Assembly: GCA_035254305.1 (NCBI GenBank) | Contig: DATFAS010000085.1 | Location: 1-37,657, forward strand | Length of the DNA stretch: 37,657 nt | Direction: 5' to 3' | Origin: DATFAS01 sp035254305 | Lineage (GTDB): Bacteria > Bacillota > Bacilli > Aneurinibacillales > RAOX-1 | In this document: positions 29,361 to 37,585 of the stretch, piece by piece | Position numbering within the stretch: position 1 is the stretch's first letter | Layout: each line of letters begins with the position of its first letter | Translations under genes and position numbers: made by a program | Notes under the pieces: model-generated | Told to the model about the DNA's origin: nothing | What the model saw: only the letters and a program-made list of their open reading frames with translations | Databases searched by the model: none

Positions 29361-31193
29361 TTAGGTCATCCGAAATTCAGCCCCAAATATTCCTCTTTCC
29401 TTCATGACCTTACCATCATCAACAAGTTGCTCAAGGATGTCTATGATCCGATCTCTTGTCAATGGCATTCCTAATTTTAATTGCCATTCTGCCACATCAA
29501 TATTTCCAGCACCACATGGCAAAAGCTTCACTCGAACGATTTGTTCCCATAGCTGATCCTGCTCCTCCTGAAACTCATCATCGAGTTCATCGAATGGATT
29601 AAGCATATGAGGGCTTCTCGTCTTAGATACACGAATCCGTACAAGAATACTACGGCCGGTAAGTGAGGATGAAATGAAAGCTGTACCTGAAGGCAGATAA
29701 GGGAGCCGTCTCGTCTCTTCCATAGAAAGATCTGTCTCATCTTTAATCGTTTCAATGTCATTTGCATTATTTGTTTTAAAAACAAACTTGGTAGCCAATT
29801 GAGCTTTCACCGTGGGGTCTAATGATGCCGGGCGCTGAGTTGCAAGGACTAGAAAAACTCCATATTTACGCCCCTCTTGCGCGATTTCCTTAATGATCTC
29901 CTTAGTCGGAGAACGTTCATCTCCTCCTGAGGGGGCAAAATTATGTGCCTCATCACACACAACGATAAAAGGAGGATATTTGGTCATTGGAATTCTGCCC
30001 TGTTGGATCGCATCCTTGTACTCTCTACGCCTCTGATAATACGACCGAGTTAGATAAGCAGCAAAGAGTCGAAGCTGTTTGATCGGCCCTCGAATCGTGA
30101 TTACCTTGCGACTCATCATATCCGCTTCCACAGCTCTTGCATCTCCTCTTACAAGACCTGTTAAATCTAGCATATTGAGTCTTGATAGAACCGCATCCAC
30201 TGGACCAATGTGGGTAATTTTGTCTCTTACACTCGAAAGCAGCTTAGATAGTTCACGCCCGCGTTCATCCCCATTGTGCAAATTCTTCTCATCTTCCATA
30301 GCTGTCTTAAGGTTATAAACGATATCACGAAATCTTTCGAAGGTCATGTTTTTACGGTGAAGGGTCTCGACCACATTCTCCTGATGTGGACTTAGGTATG
30401 ATCCTAGTGAATTAAGTAAACTCACAACATCCTGTGCTTGTAACTCTGTAAAATCAATCCCTACATCCTTACCCAGTGTATAATGTGTGGTACGTTTTCT
30501 GAAATCTTCCCGAAAGCCATCAGGTAAACCTTCAAATTCCACATCAAAGGAGAGCTCAAAATGAGGATCAAAGATAATGGTAGGTACCTTTTTCTTAATA
30601 ATCTCTTCTAATAATACCCGCATACCAAAGGATTTCCCCGAACCTGAACCACCAAAAATACCGATATGGGGGTATTCATTCATAGCTCGATAATCGAATA
30701 CAAAAGGAACTCCATTCTGCTCCAAGACACCGATTCCTGCTTCATAAAGGGGTGCAACCGAACGAAGCTCTACAGGCAACTTTCTCGCAATTTCTTCCGT
30801 CCCAACGATGACACCTAAGGTTAATCCATCCTCAGGATACCTACGAATCAACAGCTTCTCGACCTCTGCGAATTCTGGTACACGGACAGTTGACCCCGTG
30901 GTCACAGGGATGGAAATTTGCTCGAGTAGACGAATCTTGGCGATATGGATAACATCATCCTGTAAGAGGTAGCCTGCCTCCTCAAGACTAGCCAGGAACG
31001 CTTGGTCTAACTTCATTCCACCCTCCATCTCTAATGGTATAAAACGATTATATGATTGAGTTTGTATGACTTCCCCCTTTGGGTCACGCAAAGACTGATC
31101 TTCAATAACGAGAATTTCATTAAGATGAAAGGGTCGTGTTTTTGAAGCTGCATAGACCTCGTGCGGAGTCGTGATCCCAACGATATGGATCAT
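29361..31193 (-). CDS. herA: HerA-type hexameric DNA translocase
   Basis: This 610-residue protein has a beta-rich N-terminal HAS-barrel-like region. Walker A 'GGSGSGKSFGM' is at 181-191, Walker B 'FIVVCDEAHNFAP' at about 409-421, and the following 'VLATQRPASLDPTVKAQLAT' (449-468) is characteristic of HerA/FtsK-type translocases. Such proteins form rings that pump DNA and stimulate NurA. I start it at ATG 31193, with GGAGGG 6 bases upstream; the frame stays open further up to 31262 but that stretch overlaps nurA and has no ribosome site. It is 20 bases after nurA and 21 bases before mre11, as in archaeal herA-nurA-mre11-rad50 clusters. Confidence 0.92.
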   Translation of the reverse strand: MIHIVGITTPHEVYAASKTRPFHLNEILVIEDQSLRDPKGEVIQTQSYNRFIPLEMEGGMKLDQAFLASLEEAGYLLQDDVIHIAKIRLLEQISIPVTTGSTVRVPEFAEVEKLLIRRYPEDGLTLGVIVGTEEIARKLPVELRSVAPLYEAGIGVLEQNGVPFVFDYRAMNEYPHIGIFGGSGSGKSFGMRVLLEEIIKKKVPTIIFDPHFELSFDVEFEGLPDGFREDFRKRTTHYTLGKDVGIDFTELQAQDVVSLLNSLGSYLSPHQENVVETLHRKNMTFERFRDIVYNLKTAMEDEKNLHNGDERGRELSKLLSSVRDKITHIGPVDAVLSRLNMLDLTGLVRGDARAVEADMMSRKVITIRGPIKQLRLFAAYLTRSYYQRRREYKDAIQQGRIPMTKYPPFIVVCDEAHNFAPSGGDERSPTKEIIKEIAQEGRKYGVFLVLATQRPASLDPTVKAQLATKFVFKTNNANDIETIKDETDLSMEETRRLPYLPSGTAFISSSLTGRSILVRIRVSKTRSPHMLNPFDELDDEFQEEQDQLWEQIVRVKLLPCGAGNIDVAEWQLKLGMPLTRDRIIDILEQLVDDGKVMKERGIFGAEFRMT

Positions 31194-31213
31194 ATATATC
31201 CCTCCATTCCAAA

Positions 31214-32209
31214 CTATATATCTCTTCGGCTTCGTTGACTTACTAGAAATTTCTCTACCCACGCAGGAGCAAATGCCTGACGAATTAATGCTTCTGTTTC
31301 CTTATAAGAAAGCTTGATTTCATGATCAATCCGATCAATCCAAAATGGTACCCCCCTGCTCGTCTCTATTGTATTCGTGTATAAGTAGCGTAAAAGGGGT
31401 ATTAATCGTTCTCGATCGGATGCGAATAGATCACATCCAATAATCGAAGGGTGATTCGACAACCGAGCAAAACAGGAATAGTACTTTCCACTATAGCCCT
31501 TTTGCCTGAGAGTTGGGTTGAGCAGAAGAGCTTCTCCTTTCGCAAGAACTCCAAACAAAAGCTGCCGATCATAAGGAAGAGCCTTCCCCATATTCTTCAA
31601 GGCTTGGGCGATAAAATTCGTACCCACTTCTTCAATGATTCCAACACTTAGAATCTGTAGTCGTTGATTTAATGCCTGATATTCTTCCCATACCTTCCCT
31701 GCTTTCGATTCATAGCGTACAAAACCACCATCAAACATAAGCAGTGCAGGTTGTTCCTGCTGAATTAATTGAATAGCGGACATAATCTCAAGTGTGGCTA
31801 ATCTTTCATCCTTATAGCGATTAAAGGCTTCTTCCTCCGATATTTGATATCGTTCCTTATAATCATGAATATGTACCTGATCCTTCTTGCTAAGTGGTGA
31901 CATGGCATCCCCTAATAGAAACTTATTCCGTGTCATCGTCATGGCCCCAGCCTGAAGTAATGAAACCACTCCAGGATAACCCCCGCCGAAGGTGGCTATT
32001 GAACCATCCACACCTGCCACTGTTCTCTGTGCTAGAAATTCAAACAACTCAGCCTCACTAAGCTTCTGAAGATGAATAAAGGTTCCAATCTCTTGAGTTA
32101 CAATAAGTTGCCTTAATTCTTCCTTGGACAAGCAATGGATACTTCCACCTTCCCATTCCTCACGCAGAGATTGCAGGGACAACTTCAGTCCTTCTGCCAA
32201 ATCGAGCAT
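31214..32209 (-). CDS. nurA: NurA-type 5'-3' nuclease
   Basis: This 331-residue protein carries the NurA acidic motifs. 'VAGVDGS' (D68) comes first, followed by an acidic helix 'YKDERLATLEIMSAI' (E136/E141), 'LLMFDGGFVR' (D160) and a late 'FWIDRID' (D292). NurA is an RNase H-like-fold nuclease that works inside the HerA ring to resect DNA ends. It is well known in archaea and patchily found in bacteria. It heads the operon and has GGAGGTG 5 bases before ATG 32209. A possible -10 (TATGAT) lies upstream but without a -35, so read-through from the zinc-ribbon gene's promoter may contribute. Confidence 0.88.
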   Translation of the reverse strand: MLDLAEGLKLSLQSLREEWEGGSIHCLSKEELRQLIVTQEIGTFIHLQKLSEAELFEFLAQRTVAGVDGSIATFGGGYPGVVSLLQAGAMTMTRNKFLLGDAMSPLSKKDQVHIHDYKERYQISEEEAFNRYKDERLATLEIMSAIQLIQQEQPALLMFDGGFVRYESKAGKVWEEYQALNQRLQILSVGIIEEVGTNFIAQALKNMGKALPYDRQLLFGVLAKGEALLLNPTLRQKGYSGKYYSCFARLSNHPSIIGCDLFASDRERLIPLLRYLYTNTIETSRGVPFWIDRIDHEIKLSYKETEALIRQAFAPAWVEKFLVSQRSRRDI

Positions 32210-32250
32210 ACGAACACCTCCCGAACACTCAGTTATTCCAAGTGTATCAT

Positions 32251-32293
32251 AGAAAAAAATAAAATCATCAGGTAAATTCCTGATGATTTTATT
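32251..32293 (-). terminator. Intrinsic terminator between the zinc-ribbon gene and nurA
   Basis: A perfect 15-bp stem (32258-32272 with 32279-32293) with a 6-base loop is followed on the minus strand by a run of T. It partly insulates the repair operon from upstream transcription. Confidence 0.9.
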
Positions 32294-32308
32294 CTTGTGT
32301 GGCTCTAA

Positions 32309-32488
32309 TTAGCCTTGGACAATATGCGAAACATATCGTTTATTCTTCAAACGGACGCTTGCTGCCGTTCTTTTAGTCTTGGGTTCGTTGTTTTGTTCTC
32401 GGTAGCAATCCACACATAGCTCTGCATATTCCTCTTTCTCAAATTCACTAAGTGTTATTGAACAATCTTTACAGTTTTCTCTTACCAT
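32309..32488 (-). CDS. Zinc-ribbon mini-protein, 59 residues
   Basis: The minus strand from ATG 32488 encodes a protein with two CxxC pairs ('NCKDC' at 5-9 and 'LCVDCYRE' at 24-31) separated by 15 residues, a spacing typical of a small zinc ribbon. A basic tail 'KTKRTAASVRLKNKRY' that could bind nucleic acid follows. GGAG and AGGA boxes precede the start. It has its own promoter (32539-32567) and terminator (32251-32293), so it is an independent transcription unit placed between the nuclease-like gene and the repair operon. Family unknown to me. Confidence 0.7.
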   Translation of the reverse strand: MVRENCKDCSITLSEFEKEEYAELCVDCYREQNNEPKTKRTAASVRLKNKRYVSHIVQG

Positions 32489-32538
32489 TTCTCCACTTCC
32501 TATTGTATCCTATATTTTCTTTATATTTTAACATTTGA

Positions 32539-32567
32539 AGTATACACTTTTTTGTAAAAGAGTTCAA
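32539..32567 (-). promoter_or_regulatory. SigA-type promoter of the zinc-ribbon gene
   Basis: On the minus strand TTGAAC (32567-32562) and TATACT (32544-32539) are exactly 17 bases apart, 51 bases before the start codon. It overlaps the 3' end of the nuclease-like gene. Confidence 0.65.
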
Positions 32568-32968
32568 ACCATTAAATCAATCCGACTTACCACTTGGTGA
32601 ACCTTCTCAACACAACGCTTAGGCCGACCATATATTTCTTCTGGGCTTAGCTGAATATATTTCCAACCTTGTTCGACTAAATTCTGTTGTTTTTTCCTAC
32701 TTTTATACTGAATTAAATCGTTACGATCCCATTTATTCCAGCCACATTCTAGTGCTACCTTACTATAAGGAAAAGCGATATCTACTTCATAGTCCCCAAT
32801 CGAATAATTGACCTCAGGGTAAAAACCAGCATCCCATAAAACACGAAAAAGATAGCGCTGACACGATCGTTTGCAATTTAAAAATTGAGGAGCTTTCACT
32901 TTCTCTGACTGACCATACCAAAAGAGAAAAAGAGATAAAATAAAAATAAACGACCAAATAGCTAGCAT
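32564..32968 (-). CDS. Membrane-anchored restriction-endonuclease-like (DUF559/Vsr-type) protein
   Basis: This 134-residue protein has an N-terminal TM helix ('MLAIWSFIFILSLFLFWYG', residues 1-19). A domain follows with 'YEVDIAFPYSKVALECGWNK' (60-79), 'SRKKQQNLVEQGWKYIQLSP' (90-109) and a final helix. This order (Asp in a beta hairpin, 'P..K.alE', then a helix and 'L...GW....is') is that of PD-(D/E)XK nucleases of the DUF559/Vsr group. The usual 'E.DG' is here 'ECGW', so one metal ligand may be missing and activity is doubtful. GAGGTG lies 8 bases before the ATG. It follows the DUF309 gene after 44 bases. Confidence 0.7.
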   Translation of the reverse strand: MLAIWSFIFILSLFLFWYGQSEKVKAPQFLNCKRSCQRYLFRVLWDAGFYPEVNYSIGDYEVDIAFPYSKVALECGWNKWDRNDLIQYKSRKKQQNLVEQGWKYIQLSPEEIYGRPKRCVEKVHQVVSRIDLMV

Positions 32969-33012
32969 CTAAACAACACCTCGATAATCATTATGGCTAG
33001 TCAATAAATCGT

Positions 33013-33531
33013 TTATACAGATCTTTCATTTTTCACTTCTTTAAGCCGTTCCTCTCTCTGCTTTAGCAGTCCACTTCGATCACGTCGGGAATGTTTATGG
33101 ATTAATCGTTCATCCACCATGTTACTAGCTGCCTGCCAAATCATTTTCTTCTTCGTGCATTCGTCCTGACAACGATTAAGTAATTGTGGATCCATAATCG
33201 GTAAATTAAAATCGGTAAAAGGAATCACAGTTGAAATCTCCACTATGCGAGTTTTTAAAGAATTATTAAGTAACTCTGGATCAAGACCAATCTCTCTTAT
33301 AGCTGTATCGTCTATTCTATTATAGGCGGAGTTCAACATTTTGGAAGCACCCTGAAGATTTCCTCTTCGCTGGTGATAGAGTCCAACAGCTATTTGAATC
33401 AATGTCACCCATACCTGATTTGTCATCTTTTGATCCTTCCAATATTCTTCAAGAATCTCATGACATTCAAACCAATCACGATCACCATGGAAATGCACCA
33501 AATATCTCACATATGCTTCAGGATATTTCAT
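33013..33531 (-). CDS. DUF309 family protein
   Basis: This helical protein of 172 residues has the family core 'DWFECHEILEEYWKDQ' near residue 19, followed by 'LIQIAVGLYHQRRGNLQGAS' near 44, with the conserved His-Glu and Trp positions of DUF309. Function is unknown. A lysine/arginine-rich tail follows ('KHSRRDRSGLLKQREERLKE'). ATG 33531 has AAGGT 7 bases upstream; the in-frame ATG at 33558 lacks a ribosome site. It probably heads a two-gene unit with the nuclease-like gene. Confidence 0.88.
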   Translation of the reverse strand: MKYPEAYVRYLVHFHGDRDWFECHEILEEYWKDQKMTNQVWVTLIQIAVGLYHQRRGNLQGASKMLNSAYNRIDDTAIREIGLDPELLNNSLKTRIVEISTVIPFTDFNLPIMDPQLLNRCQDECTKKKMIWQAASNMVDERLIHKHSRRDRSGLLKQREERLKEVKNERSV

Positions 33532-33729
33532 AGTTCTTACCTTGCTCCTCATCCTCATTTATTATAATCTAGCATTATCATAGTATAGTTGAACTTAAAC
33601 CACTCGTATAACATTCTACCCTGAAATGAGTTTATGGCAATATATTGACAGTGTTTATTTCTACCGAAACTTTCTGTAACCGCTTACGTATATATTGATA
33701 AGAATATTTGGGGAAAGGGGATACACTAA

Positions 33730-34020
33730 ATGAATTCACATAATATAGAAGAGCCCCAGTTTTATTATAATCATACTCAAGTTCGCCTAGACTACCAAAT
33801 AGAAGACGAACTTCATGTCATAATAATTTCCATAGACGATCGGCCTGTCAATCGAATGCTATTTTTCTCCAAGGAAGAGGCCCTTAATCATAAACATAAT
33901 TTAGAGCTAGCACTAAAGCTAGGAGCTAAATTTAATGATGAAGGCTACTGGAGGTTTGAACTTCCGACTTCTGGGCGTAGTGAAGCCCAAGAAGAGTATT
34001 ACCGAAAAGCCATATTATAA
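33730..34020 (+). CDS. Hypothetical protein, 96 residues
   Basis: I do not recognise this protein. It is soluble and polar, with 'YQIEDELHVIIISIDDRPVN' forming a likely beta hairpin, then a helix 'SKEEALNHKHNLELALKL' and 'FNDEGYWRFELPTSGR'. AAAGGGGAT lies 7-9 bases before ATG 33730. It is divergent from the DUF309 gene and convergent with the CoA-transferase gene. Confidence 0.7.
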   Translation: MNSHNIEEPQFYYNHTQVRLDYQIEDELHVIIISIDDRPVNRMLFFSKEEALNHKHNLELALKLGAKFNDEGYWRFELPTSGRSEAQEEYYRKAIL

Positions 34021-34027
34021 TAGGAAA

Positions 34028-34066
34028 AAGGGAAAAGCCAATTAGACATTTCCCTTCTTCTATTTA
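34028..34066 (+). terminator. Terminator after the 96-residue gene
   Basis: AAGGGAAA (34028-34035) pairs with TTTCCCTT (34049-34056) around a 13-base loop. A pyrimidine-rich tail follows. Confidence 0.6.
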
Positions 34067-34068
34067 CT

Positions 34069-35367
34069 TTAGATGATAAATCCCAAACGCTTAGCTTCCA
34101 TGGTTAATTCATCACGAAATTTAGGATGGGCGATTTGTATGAGAGCCTTGGTTCGTTCTCCAATGCTTTTTCCACGCAATTGGGCAACACCAAACTCTGT
34201 AACCACTCGGTCAACATCGTTCTTAGAGGTTGTAACCACTGATCCTAACGTTAATTGCGGTCGAATGCGGGAGATCGTCTCATTCTTCGTTGTAGATTGC
34301 ATGCATATATAACCTTTCCCATGCTTAGAGAAGCGTGCACCTCGTGCAAAATCTCCTTGACCACCACTTGAACTATAATACTTACCACCAACAGTTTCTG
34401 ACGCACATTGACCGAAGAAGTCTACCTCTGTCGTTGCATTAATGGATATCATTCGATCCTCTAAGGCAATCTGTCTAGGATCGTTAACAATATCAACAGA
34501 TAAAAATTCCACACCAGCATTTTCATGAATAAATTCATACAAACGCTTCGTGCCTAAGGCAAAGGTAGTGACCACCTTCCCTTGATGTGTTTTCTTGGCA
34601 ACGCCCGTGACAATTCCTTTTTCCACCAAGTCCACAACACTATCGGAGAGCAGCTCAGTATGAATTCCTAAGTTCTTATGGTTTGTCAGAAATCCAATAA
34701 CCGCATTAGGAATGGCACCTATTCCGGCTTGAATGGTACATTCATCATCAATCTGCTCTGCCACATAGGCTGCAATTTTACGATCAACCTCCGTAATCAT
34801 CGGTGGCATGACCTCATGTAGATCATAATCAACAGAGATATATCCTTCAATCTGACTAATATGGATTTGATTGCTTCCGAAGGTACGTGGCATTTTGGAA
34901 TTAACCTCTAAGAAGAACGGCACTTTCCCAATGAGAGTAGACACATAATCAGCCTGTGTTCCTAAGGAAAAGTATCCATGCTCATCCATAGGTGCAGCAC
35001 AGGCTAACACAAGGGATGTTTTCGTCATTTCCTTTAAAATTCGAGGTACTTCATGAAAGTGATTGGGCACCAAATCGCATTTTCCCTCTAGAAAAGCCTT
35101 TCGTGAAGCTCCACTTAGAAAGTAGGCAACATGTTTTAAATGCCCTTCATATTTCCCCCAAATATAGTCTCGATTTCTTAATGCATGCATTTGATGAATA
35201 CGAACTCCAGAAAAACGCTTAGCATTGGCTTCGATACAATCTAATAATAATAATGGTTCCCCATTCGCCAAAGGAAGGATGAGATCATCCCCATCATGAA
35301 TATAAGGCAATACATCTTCCACTTTTTTATTCTTCTCTTTGGCCATATCCAATAGCGTTGTTCCCAT
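34069..35367 (-). CDS. Acetyl-CoA hydrolase/CoA-transferase family (Cat2/AbfT-like)
   Basis: This 432-residue protein has 'TIQAGIGAIPNAVIGFL' near residue 212, the catalytic-glutamate block 'GIHTELLSDSVVDL' near 235, 'YSSSGGQGDFARGA' near 334 and the ending 'FGVAQLRGKSIGERTKALI'. These are characteristic of class I CoA-transferases that move CoA between acetate and acids such as butyrate or 4-hydroxybutyrate. The enzyme works through a glutamyl-CoA thioester. The acceptor here is not predictable. GGAG lies 6 bases before the ATG. It appears monocistronic, with the PrsA-like gene upstream in the same direction behind a terminator. Confidence 0.92.
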   Translation of the reverse strand: MGTTLLDMAKEKNKKVEDVLPYIHDGDDLILPLANGEPLLLLDCIEANAKRFSGVRIHQMHALRNRDYIWGKYEGHLKHVAYFLSGASRKAFLEGKCDLVPNHFHEVPRILKEMTKTSLVLACAAPMDEHGYFSLGTQADYVSTLIGKVPFFLEVNSKMPRTFGSNQIHISQIEGYISVDYDLHEVMPPMITEVDRKIAAYVAEQIDDECTIQAGIGAIPNAVIGFLTNHKNLGIHTELLSDSVVDLVEKGIVTGVAKKTHQGKVVTTFALGTKRLYEFIHENAGVEFLSVDIVNDPRQIALEDRMISINATTEVDFFGQCASETVGGKYYSSSGGQGDFARGARFSKHGKGYICMQSTTKNETISRIRPQLTLGSVVTTSKNDVDRVVTEFGVAQLRGKSIGERTKALIQIAHPKFRDELTMEAKRLGFII

Positions 35368-35474
35368 TTCTATCTCCGACTCCTTTACACACTATATCTT
35401 TACACATATTTCCATAATAACATACATTTGTATTAGGTTATGGTGAAGAATATCTGAATTTTAATTCCTGTAAT

Positions 35475-35504
35475 ATGAAAAAAAGAAGGCTATATGCCTT
35501 CTTT
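35475..35504 (-). terminator. Intrinsic terminator of the PrsA-like gene
   Basis: AAAGAAGGC (35482-35490) pairs with GCCTTCTTT (35496-35504) around 5 bases. On the minus strand seven T residues follow, and the stem overlaps the stop codon. Confidence 0.92.
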
Positions 35505-36384
35505 ATCCTTCTAATTTATTTGTAATTTTGGCTTTCTTATGTAGCTCGTCCATCCATGCAGGAAGCTGCTCATTAAGCTTCTGATTAAATAATAAGTCCT
35601 GAATTTTTTCTTTATTATCTTCAAAATTTGCTGCAACAGCCGGCTTTTTATCAATCACTTTAATAATATGATAGCCGAAATCCGTTTTCACAACATCACT
35701 TATTTCACCAGGTTTTAGGGAGAATGCTACCTTATCAAATTCAGGCACCATTTTTCCAGGGGTGAAATAACCTAGATCTCCACCTTTATCCTTAGATCCC
35801 GGATCTGTTGATTTTTCCTTTGCAAGCTGCTCGAAGTTTGCACCATTGGCTAATTGCTTTTTGATAGCTTTTGCTTCCTCTTCCGTTTTTACAAGAATAT
35901 GACTCGCACGCACTTGCTCTGGTTGCCCCAATTTTTCCTTATTCTGATCGAAGTAACTGCGAACATCCTGGTCCGAAATTTTAATTTTGTCAGCAAACAA
36001 CTTCTTAATCACTAGATTCTTCTTTAATTGATCCTTCGCATCCTCTAATGTCATGTGATTTTGAGCTAACATCTTATTGAAAGCATCTTGGCTCCCCACT
36101 TGCTTTTGAAGCTTATCTAGCTCTGCAGTAATGTCCTTATCTGATACTTGAATTCCTTTTTTTGCAGCTTCTTGTTCAATTAGCTGATCAGTAATCAATT
36201 GATCAAGCGCCTGGCTTCCATCTTGCTTGACCAACTGGTCATACAAATTCGATTTAGTGATCGCTTTTCCATTCACCGTGGCAACTGCTTCTTCTTTATG
36301 AGTTTGCTGTTGCCAAATCACCAATCCTACAAGGGCTAAAACTAATACAGCTAATGTCAAATAACTTTTATCAAATTTTTTCAT
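35503..36384 (-). CDS. PrsA-like peptidyl-prolyl isomerase/foldase, TM-anchored
   Basis: This 293-residue protein has an N-terminal TM helix (about residues 8-24, 'YLTLAVLVLALVGLVIW'), a SurA/PrsA-like N-terminal chaperone region (about 35-155) and a parvulin domain (about 158-243). The parvulin domain shows 'ASHILVKTEEEAKAI', 'DKGGDLGYFTPGKMVPEF' and 'TDFGYHIIKV', the standard motifs. A C-terminal chaperone helix follows. It should fold exported proteins on the outer face of the membrane. Classical PrsA is a lipoprotein, but this one has no cysteine at all, so it is anchored by an uncleaved helix. GGAGG lies 5 bases before the ATG. Confidence 0.92.
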   Translation of the reverse strand: MKKFDKSYLTLAVLVLALVGLVIWQQQTHKEEAVATVNGKAITKSNLYDQLVKQDGSQALDQLITDQLIEQEAAKKGIQVSDKDITAELDKLQKQVGSQDAFNKMLAQNHMTLEDAKDQLKKNLVIKKLFADKIKISDQDVRSYFDQNKEKLGQPEQVRASHILVKTEEEAKAIKKQLANGANFEQLAKEKSTDPGSKDKGGDLGYFTPGKMVPEFDKVAFSLKPGEISDVVKTDFGYHIIKVIDKKPAVAANFEDNKEKIQDLLFNQKLNEQLPAWMDELHKKAKITNKLEG

Positions 36385-36459
36385 GGTATCCTCCTACTAT
36401 TTCGTCACCACTACTATCCTAGCCAATAAAGCTTAAAAAAATATGAAATTCAATTACAT

Positions 36460-37188
36460 TTATATACATTTGTATTCTAAACGTTCAATTCTTTTAAGAA
36501 ACTGTACCTTTTCACGATCTTTCTTTCCTCTTAGGAGCCTATTCTCCTGTTTCCAAACCTGGAAAGCCTTCATGGCGTATTGTAGGGCCATCTGATAATC
36601 CTTGTAGGAATGCTCATATACTTTTGCTAACTCGATATAGAGGGATGAAGGTACAACCTCTAGCTTCCTCTCAACTCTATTCCACAGATCCACTGCCCTA
36701 TCGATTTCGCCTCTTTTTTTGTGCAATGAAGCTAGTGCTAACAACAACTTCGTCTCGTATTCTAACGGTTGACCAACAAGCCCCTTCTTATAAAAATAAA
36801 GAGCCTGTTCCTCATCTCCAACATATTCATACCACCTGCCTAATTCATAGAGCTCACTAGGCCGAAGATCGTCCGTTAGCCGATTAAGTAGTAGGTTAGA
36901 AAGATGGATGTATAATGTGACTAATGATAGCATGTCCTCCTCATTGTGTAGAAGAACCCCCTCAATAATCTCCGGATCCTTCTCTCGTAGAAAATCAAAG
37001 TATAGCATCGGAGCAAGGTAACCAGGGGTGTCATCTTTTCTTGTAATCCCTAGAATCTTCTGTTCAATTAAGGACAATCTACAAGATTCTAATGTATTCT
37101 TCCATAATCTTCTCGACCCATGTAACAAATCATAATGCCCAAACTGTGGAAGCTTTGGCACCGCATCCCGAACAAGTAGGACATCCAT
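36460..37188 (-). pseudogene. mrfB: mrfB (yprB) 3' remnant: exonuclease/TPR protein lacking its N-terminal half
   Basis: From about 37170 downward the frame reads 'RDAVPKLPQFGHYDLLHGSR', 'LWKNTLESCRLSLIEQKILG', 'GYLAPMLYFDFL' and 'HNEEDMLSLVTL', matching the second half of the YprB/MrfB RNase H-like exonuclease. TPR-like helices follow ('LYELGRWYEYVGDEEQALYF'). The first half, which holds the leading acidic residues of the DEDD-type active site, is absent. The 242-codon frame opens inside the 3' end of the mrfA-like sequence with no ribosome site. MrfB with MrfA repairs mitomycin-type DNA damage in Bacillus subtilis. Here it is almost certainly non-functional, unless the junction is an assembly error. 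Confidence 0.7.
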
Positions 37189-37585
37189 CTGTACACGGAC
37201 ACCGTTCTAGAATCCCTAGTGCTTCCCCTAAAACAACTTCGAGATCCTTAAAAATATGCTCACTTAACCCAATTCCACCCGGATAACGATCATATAGAAA
37301 AATGGTTGGTTTCTCAGAATGAATAGCTTTAATCTGCGGAACAACATGAAGGTCCCGAGGATCACACATCACATGCAACGGAGCTACATGCCGTAATACA
37401 TGGGCTAATCCAATCAACCCCTGCTCAAGTTCATTCTCTGAAATAGCAAAATACTCTTTATCAAAAGAAAGCCAGGATGCATTTGTATGCAGTTCTTGCT
37501 CGGGTAAGTGGATCCGCCCTGAACCAATATTCTCATGTGTTTCAAATTTAATTTTAATAAATATAAGTACAAACCCATGATTTCT
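37130..37585 (-). pseudogene. mrfA: mrfA (yprA) 3' remnant: DUF1998 zinc-binding C-terminus of the helicase
   Basis: The frame, open from an in-frame TAG at 37588-37586, reads 'IKIKFETHENIGSGRIHLPE', 'LIGLAHVLRHVAPLHVMCDP', 'FLYDRYPGGIGLSEHIFKDL' and 'CPCTDGCPTCSG'. These are the C-terminal hallmarks of YprA/MrfA-type DEAD/DEAH helicases (DUF1998 with its four-cysteine zinc site). It then leaves the family and runs into the mrfB sequence out of frame. The helicase core, which should precede it, is cut by the stop codon, beyond which the sequence no longer resembles MrfA up to the window end. Deletion on both sides is the simplest reading. Confidence 0.65.

Noticed and set aside
31193..31262. 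Longer HerA start overlapping nurA
   Set aside because: The upstream 23 codons lie inside nurA and have no ribosome site, while ATG 31193 has GGAGGG at 6 bases.
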